A DNA stretch of 64,000 bases from Alisma plantago-aquatica (taxonomy: Eukaryota > Streptophyta > Magnoliopsida > Alismatales > Alismataceae): positions 1,163,650,749 to 1,163,714,748 of the forward strand of contig OY856409.1 of NCBI GenBank assembly GCA_963693085.1. Direction: 5' to 3'. The position numbers and the translations under genes were made by a program. Every line of letters begins with the position of its first letter. Within the stretch, counting starts at the first letter, position 1. Below are positions 26,003 through 37,755 of the stretch, one piece after another. The notes beneath the pieces were generated by a model that was not told the origin of the DNA, did no database searches, and worked only from the letters and a program-made list of their open reading frames with translations.

Positions 26003-26884
26003 AGGTACACGGTCAACATCGTGTCAGGACGTCCAAATTAGGAAGGTTCGAGTCAGTAATATGAACCTCTTGCACGGGCTTCTTTTCTCTAAACTTAACT
26101 TGACTATCTGGACTATCTGGTGATAAGAATCGTCGGCATAATGATAACTCGAATTATCTAAAACGCAATACCACAGCAGATCATTTTCATGTGGCGTGTA
26201 CTAGTAACAGTCTAGGATTACTATCTTCACCACCAGTGAATAATATACCACCAATGCACTAATAATTTTCAAAAAAATTAAGATTGAATATTGAAGACCA
26301 TGTATATGTAGCCGTCTTCCATGGCCTATTTAATAGATTAGAGTAAGCATATCATGCATCCGCCAGTGCAGATCCGAGATGTGCGTGACTTCCATAAGTA
26401 CAGAAGGATGTGAGCACATCCTTTGTCTGTCAGAAACCTCTATCCTCAACTGACATAAACCAAACAACAGACAGACCTCACTCATTCTCAACTCTCAAGT
26501 GGTTGGTAATATTATATCCGTCCAATGGATTTGCACATGATGAGGACCACATCGCGTTTTCCCTAGAAAGTATGCTGTCCATGCGGCTGTTGTGTATAGG
26601 AATATTATCAGCACCATAAAGCACTAACTACTTATACGGTACAGTAACTTCAATAGTGGCCGAGAGGTTCACGGTCGACGTCGTGTCAGGATGTCCAAAT
26701 ATGGAGGTTCAGATCAATGATGCGCACCACATGTACCTGATTCTCTACTTTGAAACGCAACTTAACTATATATCAGAATGAACCGAAATAGGGAGGCATA
26801 ATGTTAATTGGAATTTTCTGAAACACAGTTTCCTGTCACAGCCGCTCGTTTTTTTGTGGGGTGAAGTAGGTGTGTAGGAGTAAC

Positions 26885-27184
26885 CAGGGGCGTAGCCAGG
26901 GGGGCTGCCGGGGCTTTAGCCCCCCCTCCCCCCAAAAATTTAATACAATTAGTTGCCTTTTAAGTATTAAATATATCTAAGAATTTTAATATATATATTA
27001 ATTGCATACATGTTTACACAAAAATGGGCCTAGGGGGAGTGGTAGATGGCCGAGTACATACACCAAGTGATGTGGGTTCCATTCTCCACGATTGCAATTT
27101 TTTAACTCAGCTCCCGCCATGTGTTAAAATGTAAACATAAGCGATTTCAGCCCCCCTTGGAACAATTTCCTAGTTCCGCCACTG
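26885..27184. mobile_element. hAT-type MITE, 300 bp
   Basis: Left end CAGGGGCGTAGCCAGG and reversed right end CAGTGGCGGAACTAGG form 16-bp imperfect terminal inverted repeats. The 8-bp target duplication GGAGTAAC lies at 26877-26884 and 27185-27192, the size typical of hAT elements. No coding capacity. It sits inside the second copy of the duplicated block and is absent from the first. Confidence 0.9.
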
Positions 27185-27280
27185 GGAGTAACTGCTACAT
27201 AGCTTACCACCGATAATTTATTGAATTTGAAGACTCAACGTGTGTATTAATTTCCATCGTCTGTTCTACATATAATATTT

Positions 27281-27511
27281 TGTTTGGTAAAGCGGTGTGA
27301 TTGCCCGGACAGCGGTGGGACAAGGTCGGACAGGTTGCAATCGCTTGTAACCGTTGTTACCAAACGGAAGATCACTCACCGCTTTAAATTTGTATTGTTT
27401 TTAGTGTTGACTAGTGTTCAATGGCAGCTTTTACTTACCGGACAAAAATCTTGCGGTGATCCATCTCACCGCACCATAGCGTTGGCTTACAAATCATGTT
27501 ACCAAACGTTG
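27281..27511. mobile_element. Candidate second MITE (TTTGGTAA ends)
   Basis: This stretch interrupts the second copy of the duplicated block and is absent from the first. It begins GTTTGGTAAAGCGG and ends GTTACCAAACG, with related GTAACC and GTTACCAAACGG inside at about 27350-27366. I could not fix a clean target duplication, so the superfamily and exact ends are open. Confidence 0.45.
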
Positions 27512-27650
27512 TATAAAATTAGGTAAGCATGTATCCTGCATATGCGTTTGGAGATTAGAAGATGTGTGTGACTGCGATATTCGTTCAGTCATCCTTGCCT
27601 GTCAGACGCCTCTTCTTTCCGCAGAGGCCCCACGAGTTCTCAAGTCATTG

Positions 27651-28121
27651 GAAGCCATCTAAATGCATGGATGGATGCATGAAAAGAAAGATTCTAAAAA
27701 ATCAGCAAGATATAGGAGTTGTAGATTTGAAGTGGTTTGTACGGGAGACAACGGAGTAATAGATAGAAATTACGTTGGGTAGGTTGATCGAAGGAGAAGA
27801 GGAGTGGTATAGACATAGAATGGTTAGAGGAATCCCAAGAGATACAAAAGAGAATGTTGTTTTGGGCTTTTGGGTATGGGAAAGATAGAAATAAGTTGGA
27901 GAGTACTTCAAGGCCATAGAATATTGACTCGGGTCAAAATCTTATATGTCTGAGACAATGTGTCCAACACATCCTCACTACAGAGGTGGGCATACATGAT
28001 GGGCACAGAAAATATAGACCCTCTCGTTGACAATGCTAGCACGGCTTGAAGGTTCCGTGAGATGTTTCTCATGACTAGAAAGGTTTTGCATGACAATGAT
28101 TAGATTTTTAGACATGATCAT
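27651..28121. other. Unassigned target sequence left of the gypsy nest
   Basis: No recognisable gene. Bases 28117-28121 (ATCAT) are the left target duplication of the element 28122-45917; the sequence continues at 45923. Confidence 0.5.
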
Positions 28122-31100
28122 TGTAACGACCCCGCTCCCAGTAACCCCCAATTAAGGGAGACCAAGAGGTCAGAGCAATTATCCCAATTAATAGGATCAA
28201 AAGTTTGACAAATAATCAATAATAATTATCCAATTCTACCAAACTAAACTGAAAACTAGTATGAAATAAAAGTTTGCATACTTTTTTTAAAAACTTGGAT
28301 ATCGACTTCTATCCGCATCTGGAGTCTATTCTAACTAATCCTCCTTTGTACTTTAATTCTTATTTAATTCCACATAGGCCACTTTAATGTTTGTCCTTTT
28401 CAATCTTGTACCTAAAACGTCGACAAATAAAACGTCGGTCAGCATAAATGAATATGTTGGTATGTGGGGACAACCAAAAATTTTGCAAATATAGCTAACA
28501 ATCTATATATCACAATCAAGTTAATTAACAAGCCAATTTACGCTTTTAATGTGACATTCTCCACTGCTTTTGCCCTAACCCTGGCATACCCACCTTAGGG
28601 TTTCTCTTTTACCAATGACTTAAGGCCACCTTCTCAATCCCGAGCTTGGTGCATGGGGTCACCCTTCATGGTGCCCATTAGTCATTCTATAAAGACCACC
28701 TTCTCAATCCCGAGCTTGGTGTCTGGGGTCACCACTCATGGTGCCCATTGGTCTTCCCTCCTGAGCTTGACCTTTTGGCATCATCCATCAGGGTGGCATG
28801 TAGGTGTGATAATACACACTTCTATTATTATTGTGATAATCATAGTGACTTTATGATTTGCAAGCATGAACATCCAAACTGATAAGTTGCATTCAATGCG
28901 ATGAATCATCCGGAAAACACTTTGGGAAACTAATGTGATTAACCATAATTAACCACATACATGTCAAGCTAACTCGAGTGCAGAAATAGTTCAATCAAGC
29001 AAGAAACCAAGCAGGCACACAAGTTGATCTTGAAATATGCATCCAATATTCCTATCATTAATTATGCCATCATAGACTATTAATCCTAGTTGATTCCAAG
29101 GGTTACTAGTCTTTTTTAGGGTTTTGATTACAATTAGGGTTTCACTTCCTTTTTATTATTTTAAACCCTACTTTTATAAAATTACTCACAAACCCTAATT
29201 ATCTCATCTTATTTATCATAAAAGATCCTGAGATCATATTTTGGCAACATGAAACCCTAATTTCGGATTAACTATTCTTTTCTTCCCTTTTTCTCTTATT
29301 TAGGGTTTCTAAGGTTATTAACCACAATATTAGGTTTAAAACCTTAATTCTTGCAACTCCCTCTTCAAAATAGGTTAGGATACATCTTTATCATTAAACA
29401 AGTTAATAATGCTCGAATCAACTTATTTGCAAGATTAACTTTATCCTTTATCATCAATTAGGGTTTCTAACCACAAATTAATATTTTTTCCATCAAAATT
29501 ATACACTTTTGCAAAAAGATACTGATTTAGGCTTCCAAACCATTTTTACCTTATTCCTCGTATTTTTCTAATCAATTTTTTATGTATAAACTTTTCTCAT
29601 CTGAGTTTTCTAGCCAGAGATATGATTTTAGCAAAGAAAATCTTTTTTATTGATTTATCAGCAAATTCCAGAAAAATGAGGATCGTTTGATCCATGGTCC
29701 GCTGGTCCATTCAGGATCCAACGACCAAGGATGTGCACGCCTATCTTTGATTTAAGTTGCGAAGGACAATGTTGTCCTTACCTGGACTGAAGACCCAGAG
29801 GGGCAGTTTGGTAAAAGATCGTGAGGTCTTCTTCTTCCTCGCGTCACAGCACAGCGAGCCTTGCGGTCAACTCGATCGTTGACTTCTCGATCTCGTCCAC
29901 CTGCGAGTGTGCCAAGGGGTTAGGGAGCTCTGCCTCCCTCCACCTAACTCGCCTATGGGTCTAATTGATCGCCATGAACACATCGCGACTCCCTCCTACT
30001 CACCGGACTCTGGCGAGTCTTTCCAAGGGGATGGGGGTGCAGGTCAGGGTGAAACAGACAATTGGAGGCACGAAATCACTCCTTGTACTCTTCTGTAGAG
30101 GTTGGGGTAGCAAAAGGATGTGTTAGTGCCCTCACTCACCCTCCCCTATATATAGGGTCGGAGGTAGAGCCCTGCCAGATTGGAAATTCTCCCAATAGGC
30201 AGCCAATCCCCTACAAAGTAGGGTTGGTTTTCCTTGGTTTCCTCTTCTGAGTACAAAGGAACCATCAACGGGCTTGTACACTCTCTGGATCATGAGAATA
30301 TATGAGACGGAAAATCCCTCTGTAACTCGTAGAGTCCCAGTCCTTGTGGGACTTAGACGATGAGCACTAGACATTGGATCAAGATCCAACGGTCCTCCTT
30401 GCTCACAATCAACCAAAAGGAAAAGTATATTCCTAATTGCAAAATTAATGCTATATTTTGGAGATAATTTGAGAAATTCATATCTCCTAAGCCATAGCTC
30501 CTTTTTATCTCAAATTTTAAGGGAAAGTTCGTCTTGGCATTATCTATCTATTTACAAAATTTGGGAAACAAATTCTAATGGATGAAAAGACTTCCTTCTC
30601 TCCCAAGTTATCCTTTGATTAATCCAAAATTAATTAGTATTTCTTTTCCCTATGCCATTATCTTGTTATTTTGGGTCCCTTGGACCTCAAAAAATCCTAA
30701 AGGCATGGATTCCCATATTGGGGAATATCTATTTGCCTTTATCCTCTTATAAAAGTCTATTTCTCATATTTTATCATTGTTTTCAATTTCTTTCTTAAGA
30801 AAGAAATATTTAATTGATCTTTTCTTTTCTTGTTGCATTACCTTTGCAACTTTGGACTCCTTGGAACCCAAGAGGTATGAAATCCAACTTTGTATTATAT
30901 TATTTTGCCTTCTAGAGGTTTCTACACCTTTCTTTTCTCCATTTCTCAATTATTCATTTACTAATTGAATTTCCTTGTTTTTGGGCCCAATAGCCAATAA
31001 AACCCACAAAACAACCAACAAGGCTATTGTAAACGAAATCCTTTTATTCAAAATTATATCATTATTTGTTAAAATATCTTTAATAGGAGAAATTACATTT

Positions 31101-31135
31101 CTCACTGACAAAACCCAAAAATTGGAGTTGTAACA
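28122..31135 (-). mobile_element. 3' LTR of the gypsy element 28122-45917
   Basis: Starts TGTAACGACCCCGC and ends GGAGTTGTAACA. It matches 35584-36263 plus 43583-45917 almost throughout. It contains paired GAGCTTGG/GGTCACC-type repeats (28640-28750), telobox-rich sequence (29100-29480) and a palindromic TATA motif near 30150. It carries no gene. Confidence 0.95.
30144..30157 (-). promoter_or_regulatory. Putative LTR TATA box (palindromic)
   Basis: CCCTATATATAGGG, conserved at the same place in the other LTR copies (44924-44937 and 48706-48719). The minus-strand reading gives a TATA box followed by a GC-rich GGGGAGGG start region, fitting U3 transcription in the element's direction. Confidence 0.55.
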
Positions 31136-31149
31136 TCCTTCCCCTCTTA
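31136..31149 (-). other. Polypurine tract of the gypsy element
   Basis: TCCTTCCCCTCTTA, which on the minus strand is TAAGAGGGGAAGGA, lies directly against the 3' LTR. It is the expected primer for plus-strand DNA synthesis. Confidence 0.85.
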
Positions 31150-31499
31150 TAAGAATTTTGTCCTCAAAATTCCATCAAACAAACAAACATTTCAGGATAA
31201 GACTTTTCCATTTCCATCATTGACCCCTATGTGGCTTTGCCCTATCCATGGCACTTCCAAAGAACCTTTATCATCTCATATTCCTTCATCTGAGTTCTTT
31301 CTTACCTTGGTATATCATACCCTCATAGGTGACTCAGGACATTTCATCCTCTCATAAAGCTGAATAGGTTTAGGGATCAACACATGGCTTGGGTACCTCA
31401 CATAGTGCTCTAGATCGGACTCATGAAATACATTATACATCATGTTATCCTGAGGGGTAAGGCTAAACATGACCATCTCCACCAATCCATCTCAAATGG

Positions 31500-32330
31500 A
31501 CCCATATATCGGGGACTCAGCTTTCTCAGTTGTAGCTTAGAGGGGTCAGATTTTTACATCACATACTCTCTCATAGTGAACTGCATGTCAGTCTGCTTTG
31601 CATCAGCTCACGACTCGTGTCGCCCCTAGACTCTCTTTCAGCCATTGCACAATCAAAACGACTTCATCTGCACACATTATGGTCCTTTTCGGACCTTCGT
31701 GAGGCCCCTTCACCAACATCATCTTAATGAAGTGATGACCGACACAACCTCCCTTGTAGAGCTTCTTTACATCCTGATAGTGTCTATGGTGGTTATCATC
31801 ACATCTCTCATAGGGCAAGAACTACCCCCCATGTATCACCCTGAATGAGCACACATGCTCTCATCATAACCTCTTATCTGGATCATACTAACCATTAATT
31901 AGGGGTGATAAGTTGTACTCACATCGAGTCCTTCATTTATCTACTTCCACCTTATGGAAGTGAACCTATAGGTTATACTCAAGAACTTTTGAACTCGCAT
32001 CATGGTGTAGTTGAACCATCTCTATGCAGTTCAACCGGATCTGTCCCTTGACAGTATTCTTTCTTTCTCATGTCATCTAGGTAAGGCGATCTAGCATAAC
32101 CCATATTGCATCTTGACCTTCCTTGGTCCAGGGGAGATTTACCACAACATCCATAGTGATCAACTCCCATTCACTCTCGGGGACTCTTTTATCCTCTATA
32201 TCAATACATTGGGTTACTAGTGTTCGTCCTTCACCTCCTGGCTTGCATAGAGACAAGCCACGTGCAACTTCATCTTAAGCATCCCATGTACTACTGTCAC
32301 TTATTATCTTTGTAGTACCACGGTGTATGG
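31500..32330 (-). pseudogene. Integrase relic of the gypsy element
   Basis: The nucleotide sequence resembles, in order, the minus-strand integrase at 53708-54480. Examples: ACATACTCTCTCATAGTGAACTG (31561) resembles 53725; the CAGTCTGCTTTGCATCAGC passage at 31591 matches 53753; TAAGGCGATCTAGCATAACC (32082) matches 54287. Frequent indels and stops prevent any long reading frame; the only ORF (31603-31818) is a chance fragment. Confidence 0.75.
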
Positions 32331-35109
32331 TGATCTTAAATCATGATCTCATGTATGTCATGATTCCTTAAGATCGATTCCTCAGAACCCTAAACCACTC
32401 TAATCAGGGTTTCATCACCTTCTTTTCTAGAAAAGTGTATCTGAGGTTCTACCACCATCCTTTTATTGCATCAAGGCCTAGGCTAACCAAACAACCATTA
32501 ACTTGTTCAACAGATCTCGTTACATCTGAGTGTTAGCCAAACATATCTTCTTTTTCAAACTTAGGGCTAACCTAACAGCCTCTTCTGGTTTCTATCTAAA
32601 CTAGACAGTTGCATCTCAACCAGAGCATCCATTACCACTTTACATACTTAGGTATAAGCTAATGTTGAAGGCATACACCTCCATGTATTTCACTTATCAT
32701 CTCATCTCAGACTCTAAGTGTATCTTCATCAAGAAAACTCTGAGCTCAACCTCTTGGTTATCAAACTCAACCTTGTATAACTTGCAAGTCCCACATAGCT
32801 CATGATAAAAAATCCTCACAAGATGACTACCTTAATACTCTTAGTGTTTGTAAACCATCCATGTATCATTCACTCCACATGGGTATGTTATCATCTCTAT
32901 CCTCATACCTCATAGTAACGTTCCAGCTCACATCATCTTTATCTTTGGTGTATGGCATGCATACTGTCCTATCTCTCACTCCCATAACAAGAGGAAATAA
33001 GCATTTGGTTGCAGTCCAAATACAAAGTTCTTCCCATTCTAAGAGTAGAGATGGCACTTCCCACCTTGCCAGTACACCTTCAAATCTAAGTTGAAATGTA
33101 CAACATATGTCTCTACATCACAAACATCATGATATCAAAGTTACTTCCATGGAAAACTGGTCTCGAACCTACTTGGGCACCACACAATCCTTGGTCATCT
33201 CCTCTAGGTCTGTAGGGTGCTGGCACTTTTGGGGTCATCCCTCTTCCCTTATGCATCTAGAGAGTGCCCTACTCATCTGCCCTTTGGGTCCCACGAGTTC
33301 ATGAAGGTGATCAATCTTCTAACCCATGGCCCTCAGACAATGATAGATGTTACCTCCTGGCCCTATGGTCATGTGCAACTAGGGAATTATGCAACTCCTA
33401 CTTCCATCGGTCTTATCCCTACCTGACCCTAGGATAGACTTAGGATTCTAACATAGTACATGTCCAACTTAGAACCTTACCCAAGTCTCCATCATCTCTC
33501 TCTGTATTCATGGGCTGACTTTCATCCTTTCGCAGGGGTCATGGCGACCTGCCTACCTTGGTCAGGCCCCATACCCGTTACCTCCATGGTAACACATCCA
33601 CATGCACTTAGAGATGGTTATCTATGGGTCTACAGGCTCATTCTTTTACCATGTACTCTTCACTTAGCTTCTCAAGATCCTATGAGACCTTTTTAGGTTT
33701 CCTCAAAACCCACAAAACTGGTATACACCCTACAAAATGGTCCCTCTCCCAGGATGGGAGGAAACTACACCTTGATAACAAAGATCTCAAACGTCCTTAT
33801 GTCTAGGGTTTACATCCACATGAGCATCCTTAACCCTAGAAAGCTACTAAGGCACAAGCAGACCACCTATTAACCATGCTAGGTCATACTGGTTCTCATT
33901 CCTCAACATTAGACCAAGAACAAACCTTTCTCATGCCACCACCTTGGCAGTGAGGGATTCATAAACCATACCTTAAACTTAAATGGGTTTTCCCTTTCCT
34001 CTAAACATGAGGAGTGTCATGCTTGAAACTATAGAAACTCAAATCTCATTAGGAGTATCAGGTACACCACTTCCCCTCTTAGGCCTAGGAACCCTAGGTT
34101 CACTTTTTGGGTGTCCAACTGCATGCTCAACCTCTTAACCACAAACATGTACAAGGTATGACATGCACTTCCTGCCATCCTTCTACTCGAACAATACTTC
34201 AGGGTGGAGTCCTCCTCAAGGACAACCAACAAGGTATAAGGCCTCACAACCTGTTACTAAACCTCTTCAGGGTCTAAGGAACCCTTCTTCCTAACCCTAG
34301 AAGGTGAACATCTATACCATAGGCTCATAGGTACCAGCAGCTTCACCTTCTCTCTAGGTTTTGATTTCTCCAAAGACAACCAAGATATCCTCAGCCTCCA
34401 GGGATCATGCATGAGGCAACCACTATCATCTACTTAGGTCGCATCATCCTCAACTCCCCACCGTTCCTCATATCTCGGAGTCTAAGCTTCCAACCTTCTT
34501 GCTTGGATCATGCTCTCTCTCTCTAGAGCTAATCCTACAACCAGCCTCACTATTAGAGGTCCTCTCTCCATGAAGATGGATCAAGCTCACAAGCATACCC
34601 CTACCTGGGTGAAGCCTAAGTTCAACTTATGTTTTCTCAAGATGATCCATAGTTCTTTATGCTAATCTCATAAGCTATCCATCATACTCTCCTGGCCAGG
34701 GTTTTAGCCTACTGCTCGCACCATTGACATACTATGGGTGCACGCTATGCCCTACTTGCATAAGCCCATAGGGTTTCTATAGGTTCTTCTCTAACCTCAT
34801 CATTGAAGGAGCTATCCTTCTCTTTAACATGCATGACCCTTCCCAGGGTTGGGTCACCAAAGGCACTAGTCCATCCAACCTCACATGGCTCATAACGTCA
34901 TGGACATCCAAAATCATGTCCACACACCTGGTCTATCATGACATCATGCCATCTCTCTCTGACCACCACTTAGGGTTAGGGTTAGCATCATCCTCAGAGG
35001 ATGTGCTAGGTCTCTATTTTTAATGGAGATCTCTGCCTCCATGACCAACTCTCTCTACTCATCCTCCTGACAAGAAGGTCTAGCCTCAGGTCTCTCCTGA
35101 GGGCAATGA
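32331..35109 (-). pseudogene. Eroded gag-pol interior of the gypsy element
   Basis: By position this should hold RNase H, RT, protease and gag on the minus strand. Only a short piece near 32660-32800 can be aligned by eye (CTCCATGTATTTCACTTATC resembles the antisense of the [21 protein letters not shown] region at 57960-58000). The rest has no ORF above about 78 codons and no motif I can name. The total interior is shorter than a full gypsy gag-pol, so deletions are likely. Confidence 0.5.
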
Positions 35110-35195
35110 CAACTCATGTCATATGACCTAAGCATGTATCTATTCTTTAGATTACGCTTAAACTATTAAGCTTATGTCCATGACATCTTATTTAC
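35110..35195 (-). other. Conserved gypsy leader segment
   Basis: On the minus strand this reads ATAAGATGTCATGGACATAAG, then AGTTTAAGCGTAATCTAAAG, closely matching the plus-strand sequence at 54717-54770 just upstream of the gag of the other family member. It marks the 5' leader/gag boundary in both. Confidence 0.7.
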
Positions 35196-35568
35196 ATGCT
35201 TTTCATTAATTTGGTGGAGGATTCCTTAAACCTTATCAACCTTACACATACCTCAAGAGGGTGAGGAAAAGATACAAAACCCTAATCCTTAAGGTCCTTA
35301 ACAGCATTTGAGTTGAGAAGGGATGAATAATATGAGAGAGTCCTAAAGGTGTCTTATTTCGAGTCAAATCCTAAGACATTGGCCAGGCAGTCACACTAAT
35401 CTGGGAGTCCTCGTATTCTGACTAGCGATGCGGAGGAAAATCTTGATAGCCCCCAGACGTGATCCTTTTCTAGAAACCTCTGTCTTTCGAAAAATCCTCA
35501 AATAACTCCCTTGGGTTCTACGAAGTTTGTAAAATTTAATAATTATTAAAGATTAAATGAGGAACTTA

Positions 35569-35581
35569 TGCTCTGATACCA
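35569..35581 (-). other. Primer-binding site (initiator tRNA-Met)
   Basis: TGCTCTGATACCA, the reverse complement of TGGTATCAGAGCA, lies 2 bp from the 5' LTR edge. This matches the 3' end of plant initiator tRNA-Met and fixes the minus orientation. Confidence 0.9.
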
Positions 35582-36258
35582 AATATAACGACCCCGCCTC
35601 CCAGTAACCACCAATTAAGGGAGACCAAGAGGTCAGATCCATTATCCCAATTAATAGGATCAAAGGTTCGACAAATAATCAATAATAATTATCAAATTCT
35701 ACCAAACTAAATTGAAAACTGGTATAAAATAAAAGTTTGCATACCTTTTTCAAAAACTTGGATATCTACTTCTATCCGCATCTGGAGTCTATTCTAACTA
35801 ATCCTCCTTTATACTTTAATTCTTATTTAATTCCATATAGGCCACTTTATTGTTTGTCCTTTTCAATCTTATACCTAAAACGCCGACAAACAAAATGTCG
35901 GGCAGCATAAATGAATATGTTGGTATGTAGGGACAACTAAAAATTTCGCAAATATGGCTAACAATCTTTATATCACAATCAAGTTAATTAACAAGCCAAT
36001 TTACACTTTTAATGTGACATTCTCCACCGCTTTTTCCCTAACCCTGGCATACCCACCTTAGGGTTTCTCTTTTTCTAATGACTTAAGGCCACCTTCTCAA
36101 TCACGAGCTTGGTGCCTGGGGTCACCCTTCATAGTTCCCATTAGTCATTCTATAAAGGCCACCTTCTCAATCCCGAGCTTGGTGTCTAGGGTCATCACTC
36201 ATGGTGCCCATTGGTCTTCCCTCCTGGGCTTGACCTTTTGGCATCATCCATCTGGGTG

Positions 36259-36263
36259 GCATG
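36259..36263. repeat. Target site duplication GCATG (partner 43578-43582)
   Basis: The five bases before the 5' LTR equal the five bases after the 3' LTR, and the empty site is seen at 28797-28801 in the host LTR's sister copy. Confidence 0.95.
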
Positions 36264-36605
36264 TGTTGGCTAAATGGACATCTATAAAATCCCTTTGTTT
36301 TGATTATGACAAACATTTCATTCTTATTTATCTAACGAGCTACTTGAGTGTGCAGGATTATGGTGGATGACGAAGCAACTAGGGAGATCATAAGTTTATA
36401 GTTTTATTTTCATGCAATGTAATCACTATTGTAAAAACTTGTACAATTATATAATGTACAAGTACCTAGATTGCATGTAAATCAAGCATTGGATCTTCCC
36501 TAGCTACACACCATAGTTAGACAAGTCATCCCTTCCAATAGGATCACATTATGCACACTCATGCACACACTTAGTATCTTAATTGATAGATTGAAACAGA
36601 GTCAA

Positions 36606-36872
36606 TCTCGGTCGACACACTCCTCGACCGAGACACTCTCGGTCGACAACCTTATCGACCGAGATTGACCTAAAGTAGCCGTTAGACTTAGCAAATGAGT
36701 TAGTTGGCAGTTGGAAGTGAACGTTGCACTCAGAGAGCATGTCGGTCGAGAAAAGCTCGACCGAGTAGGTGTCTCGGTCGACCATCTGTCGACCGAGACG
36801 GTCTCTGACAGAATCTGCAGAGTTAAAGCAATTAGCCGTTGTAAAAACGACCAATCTATTCCTAACGGCTAA
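36606..36872 (+). promoter_or_regulatory. Palindrome and AACGGC module in copia LTR U3
   Basis: CTCGGTCGAC and GTCGACCGAG arms recur at about 36606-36633, 36638-36664, 36741-36766 and 36773-36799. They are followed by ATTAGCCGTT ... AACGGCTAAT (36831-36872), an inverted repeat with 10-base arms. The module sits 60-330 bp before the TATA box and recurs upstream of both PF20167-like genes. Confidence 0.75.
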
Positions 36873-36934
36873 TTGAGCACTTGGAACCCCCTAGAAACTA
36901 TCTAGAAGGTCCTTAAGCATACTTAGGCTATCCC

Positions 36935-36942
36935 TATAAATA
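36935..36942 (+). promoter_or_regulatory. TATA box of copia 5' LTR
   Basis: TATAAATA in the context CCCTATAAATAGGAC; the same box is at 42842-42849 in the 3' LTR. Transcription would start some 25-35 bp downstream. Confidence 0.7.
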
Positions 36943-37670
36943 GGACAAGCTATAGGACACTAGAATTAACCTTGCTACACTTGAGAATTCTTTCTAAGCA
37001 CTCTTGAGCAATCTTTTACAAGCAATTGAGCACTGTGATCACTTGGCCATATTCCATCTAGCTCAAGCTCGTCCTATAGGCTAGATTTTCCTAACCCTAG
37101 CATCCACAAGTCTATTACCTTGGCTAGGAAAATCCATACGCTTGATATAGGCAATTCAAGCCTTGAGCTTAAAAGGATAAGTTGTACTTTCTTATTTTCC
37201 TTCTTGTTCCTTGTAATATTTGTACTCTTCGTTGCTACTCCAGGGAGGAGGCTGCATATAGGAAGAGGGTGAAGCTCTTCGTGTGAAGAGGAGGACTTTG
37301 GACTACTTCAGAAGGCTATCTTGACGGGAAGCTACTTCGGGAGGGAGGCTACTTCAAGGGGGAGCTTGAAGTTACTCCAAGGAAGGCTGCTTCAAGGTTG
37401 GCAAGATTACTTCTAGGTGAAGGCTGTCCAAAGGGTGTTTAGAGAGTGTTGTAATTTTATGTAACATCCTTAAAAGGTAATAAAATTCAATACTTTCAAA
37501 ATCCCGGTTGGGTAAGCAACCGGGTAGTGGACTGACTCCTTAGCATTTGCTAAGGTGGAACCACTCTAAACACCTGTGTCTCTCTTCTTATCTTTTACTT
37601 TGGTTGTTTGAGTTTAAATTGTTTTAAATTATCATAAAACTCTATTCACCCCCCACTAGAGGTTTTCAAT

Positions 37671-37682
37671 TGGTATCAGAGC
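37671..37682 (+). other. Primer-binding site (initiator tRNA-Met)
   Basis: TGGTATCAGAGC starts 2 bp after the 5' LTR and matches the 3' end of plant initiator tRNA-Met, the usual primer of copia elements. Confidence 0.95.
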
Positions 37683-37755
37683 AGGCTTCAAGGAGCCCTA
37701 ACAAGGTCTTGAAGAAATAAAGGGAGGAGGTGACTACAACCATAAGAAAAGGAGC

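Larger units (their letters stand above)
26003..27650. repeat. Diverged direct duplication, about 0.5-0.65 kb unit
   Basis: The block at about 26003-26510 recurs at about 26667-27650 once the inserted elements at 26885-27184 and 27281-27511 are removed. Shared landmarks in the same order: CACGGTC then CGTGTCAGGA and GTCCAAAT (26008; 26671); GGCATAATG with GAATTNTCTNAAAC (26134; 26793); CACCACCAGTGAATAAT-like; GATGTGNGTGACT (26378; 27560); CTGTCAGA then CCTCT (26428; 27600); TCTCAAGT then TTGG (26494; 27637). No ORF is conserved between the copies. Confidence 0.7.
36264..37668 (+). mobile_element. 5' LTR of the copia element
   Basis: Begins TGTTGGCTAAATGGACATC and ends TAGAGGTTTTCA. It holds four GTCGACCGA-type palindromic sites (36606-36805), an AACGGC inverted repeat (36831-36872), a TATAAATA box at 36935 and a long transcribed leader. 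The copy at 42171-43577 is nearly identical. Confidence 0.95.

Noticed and set aside
36579..36854. 91-codon minus-strand ORF, repeated at 42486-42761
   Set aside because: It is present twice only because the LTR is; it reads antisense through palindromes.
35569..37682. tRNA-like matches TGGTATCAGAGC at 35569-35581 and 37671-37682
   Set aside because: Only 12-13 bases matching a tRNA 3' end next to LTRs; they are primer-binding sites, not tRNA genes.
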